Position numbers and translations under genes: made by a program
Notes under the pieces: model-generated
What the model was told of the DNA's origin: nothing
Databases searched by the model: none
Seen by the model: only the letters and a program-made list of their open reading frames with translations
Part shown: positions 62,384-64,000 of the stretch, piece after piece
Layout of the letters: the number at the start of each line of letters is the position of its first letter
Numbering within the stretch: position 1 is the first letter of the stretch
DNA from: Streptomyces goshikiensis
GTDB lineage: Bacteria; Actinomycetota; Actinomycetes; Streptomycetales; Streptomycetaceae
Assembly (NCBI RefSeq): GCF_014650555.1
Contig: NZ_BMVE01000002.1
Span: forward strand, 744,001-808,000
Direction of reading: 5' to 3'
DNA: 64,000 bases

Positions 62384-64000
62384 CAAAGGCCAAGATGACG
62401 GCGAAGACGCGCAGCAAGGATGTGGAAGCCCCGGTGGCGCCCAGGGACGAGGTGGCGGACGGGCTCGTTCTGCTCGGGGATCCTCTTGGTGACGTGCTTG
62501 CCGTGCTGGACCACAGCGAGTTGAACGACCTGCTCAACCGTGTCGGCAAGACACAGCGGACCCGGCTGCTCCAGCGGCTGCGCGTACCCGCCATGGGGAA
62601 ACTGACGCCGACGATCTGCGGACACGCGCTGTCACAGCTGAGGGCGCAGCGCCCCTCCGGCCAGAGGCTCTTCGACGCCCAGATACTGGGCCGCCCCCTC
62701 TACGAGGGGCTTTCCCAGGCCAGGGCCGAATGGGTGGCGGGCACGGGGAGCGGAGTACTGGAAGAGAGTCTGGAGCAGGCCCCGCGGGCGGAACTCCTGC
62801 TGACCGCATTCGCCTTCTGGAACAGAGATCCGGGGCAGGCGCGCGTCCTCGCGTGGGCGTTGCGGAACAGGGCGCTGCCGTCCTGGCCCGCCGGTCAGGT
62901 GACGGCGATCGCGGACGCTTGCGACCGCCTGGCCTCCGAGTGGGCGGAACATCGTGGCGCGCCCGCGCCCGCGCCCGTGCTGCCGGCCGCGCCCGCCGAG
63001 GAGGGCATCGACCCGGTCACCGGCGGTCAGGACTTCCCACTCGATGACGCCGAGGGGTGCGAACAGGTCGCGGTCGGTCTTGAGCGGCTGTTCGAAGAGG
63101 CCGAGACGTCCGTGCGACGGGCGGCCGACCTGCTCCATGAAGGCAGGGTCCCGGCGGCTGACGCCTGGGATCCGGCGGTAGCTCTGTCGCATCACCTCAC
63201 CGCTCTGCAAGTGGGACTCGCCTCGGCCGGAGCCTTGCCTCCGGGGATCGTGCCCGCGCGCAGGCAGGAGGTGACGGCCCTGTTGCGGGCGCGGGCCCGC
63301 CGGCTCGACAGCCGTGGACAGCTCGTTCCGGCGCTGGAGAGGGCGGCCGCGGCCGTATCGGCTCAGCCGCACACCGCGATCGTGGAGCTGCGAGCCCAGG
63401 CCGTACGTCTGTGCCGGCCGGAATCCTGGGATGACGAGGACATCGGCCTCGCCGAACTCGTCGCCGACGTGGTCGCGCTGGGCGACGCCGTGGAGCAGGA
63501 CGACGAGGCAGGGATCGAGCAGCTCGACGCGAGGCTGCGGACGGCGTTGCCCGAGGCCGTCCGACCGGTGGTGCTCCTGATCCTGCGCGGGAAGGCGGCC
63601 TTCCCCGCAGCGCGGAACGTGACCGCCGAGCCGGTCGCGGGGACATCGGGCGACCCCGTGGTGGCCGAGGGCGAGGCCGTGGCCGAGGAAGAGCCGGCGG
63701 TTGAACCGCACGTGGCCACGGCGGAGACGGTCACGCGGGTGGACGAGTCGGGTGACCGGGAGCAGACCCTCGTCGTGGTGACGCCACCGCTTGTCGTCGA
63801 GACGCCGCTCGCGGCCGTCGAACACGCTCCGCCGGGAGACGACGCCGGCAGTCGTGGGGGAGACGGTCAGGCGCAGAGCGGGCAGGAGGGAGACGGCCGA
63901 GGGGCCGCGGAAGACCACACATCCCGCCAGGACGCGGGCGGGCCCGACGAAACCCGCCCTGTGCCCGAGCCCTCTCAAGCGGGCCGGACGGCCCCTTCGC
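62380..64000 (+). CDS. large protein of unknown function, cut by the window edge
   Basis: The ATG overlaps the stop of the previous gene; 540 codons are visible and the frame stays open to the edge. No family recognised. Residues 1-200 are helical (VLAVLDHSELNDLLNRVGKT, TRLLQRLRVPAMGKLTP); 210-425 form a second helical region with a tetratricopeptide-like look (LVPALERAAAAVSAQPHTAI); from about 430 an acidic, low-complexity linker rich in Glu, Val, Thr and Gly begins. That linker suggests another domain beyond the edge. Its length and coupling to the preceding gene suggest a multi-protein accessory system. Confidence 0.72.
   Translation, partial: MTKAKMTAKTRSKDVEAPVAPRDEVADGLVLLGDPLGDVLAVLDHSELNDLLNRVGKTQRTRLLQRLRVPAMGKLTPTICGHALSQLRAQRPSGQRLFDAQILGRPLYEGLSQARAEWVAGTGSGVLEESLEQAPRAELLLTAFAFWNRDPGQARVLAWALRNRALPSWPAGQVTAIADACDRLASEWAEHRGAPAPAPVLPAAPAEEGIDPVTGGQDFPLDDAEGCEQVAVGLERLFEEAETSVRRAADLLHEGRVPAADAWDPAVALSHHLTALQVGLASAGALPPGIVPARRQEVTALLRARARRLDSRGQLVPALERAAAAVSAQPHTAIVELRAQAVRLCRPESWDDEDIGLAELVADVVALGDAVEQDDEAGIEQLDARLRTALPEAVRPVVLLILRGKAAFPAARNVTAEPVAGTSGDPVVAEGEAVAEEEPAVEPHVATAETVTRVDESGDREQTLVVVTPPLVVETPLAAVEHAPPGDDAGSRGGDGQAQSGQEGDGRGAAEDHTSRQDAGGPDETRPVPEPSQAGRTAPS

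Noticed and set aside
62632..63978. 448-codon minus-strand frame at the right edge
   Set aside because: It is antisense to the open plus-strand gene whose start overlaps the previous stop and whose third positions are consistently G or C.

Overview
The window is very GC-rich, nearly saturated with genes, full of GTG/TTG starts and 4-bp start/stop overlaps. Its gene content (WhiJ-type HTH/DUF397/ATPase trio, DUF5999 peptide, ROK, HutC-type GntR and AsnC regulators, MurT/GatD, a ureABCFGD cluster without ureE, biotin genes) points to a Streptomyces or very close relative. From memory, much of the order (bioF, bioB-A-D, urease, tripeptidyl aminopeptidase, acyltransferase, pfkA, murT/gatD, def) resembles a conserved chromosomal segment of Streptomyces; I could not verify this here. 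No tRNA, rRNA, CRISPR array, transposase or integrase was seen.

Layout. 1-158: tail of a citrate/2-methylcitrate synthase. 184-6462 (minus): a compact peptide-export locus of the NHLM bacteriocin type: a 76-aa double-glycine precursor, a strong hairpin, an HlyD-like protein, a C39-peptidase ABC exporter and a second ABC protein, with no modifying enzyme. 7061-12296: SbcD/SbcC nuclease, then a divergent AsnC regulator and rhodanese. 12378-20987: DUF885 peptidase, membrane-anchored ACT-GNAT acetyltransferase, Tat-exported PhoD with a PHO box, alpha/beta hydrolase, GntR regulator with a dre-like operator, ROK regulator. 21085-24720: two-component system divergent from an ABC transporter, with a 24-bp palindrome between them. 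24761-31406: hypothetical protein, mismatch uracil-DNA glycosylase, purB, SGNH hydrolase, two CNNM/CBS membrane proteins, methyltransferase.

31564-36173: biotin synthesis (bioB-bioA-bioD divergent from bioF). 36183-37951: DUF397, WhiJ-like HTH and HATPase proteins. 38267-42789: urease subunits and accessory genes. 42983-50686: secreted tripeptidyl aminopeptidase, acyltransferase, CtaG-like protein with a 52-aa membrane partner, phosphofructokinase, GatD/MurT (lipid II amidation), peptide deformylase. 50717-52813: TetR regulator and acyl-CoA dehydrogenase with two matching operators between them. 52878-60023: membrane, lipoprotein, STAND-ATPase, small-peptide and secreted beta-propeller genes. 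60191 to the right edge: two translationally coupled large genes of unknown function, the second cut by the window; with the precursor/NHLM locus these are the best candidates for something undescribed.

Regulatory DNA is unusually readable: a PHO box before phoD, a palindrome overlapping the -35 box of the gntR promoter, a palindrome between sensor kinase and ABC genes, paired operators at the TetR gene, and at least ten perfect or near-perfect terminator hairpins.
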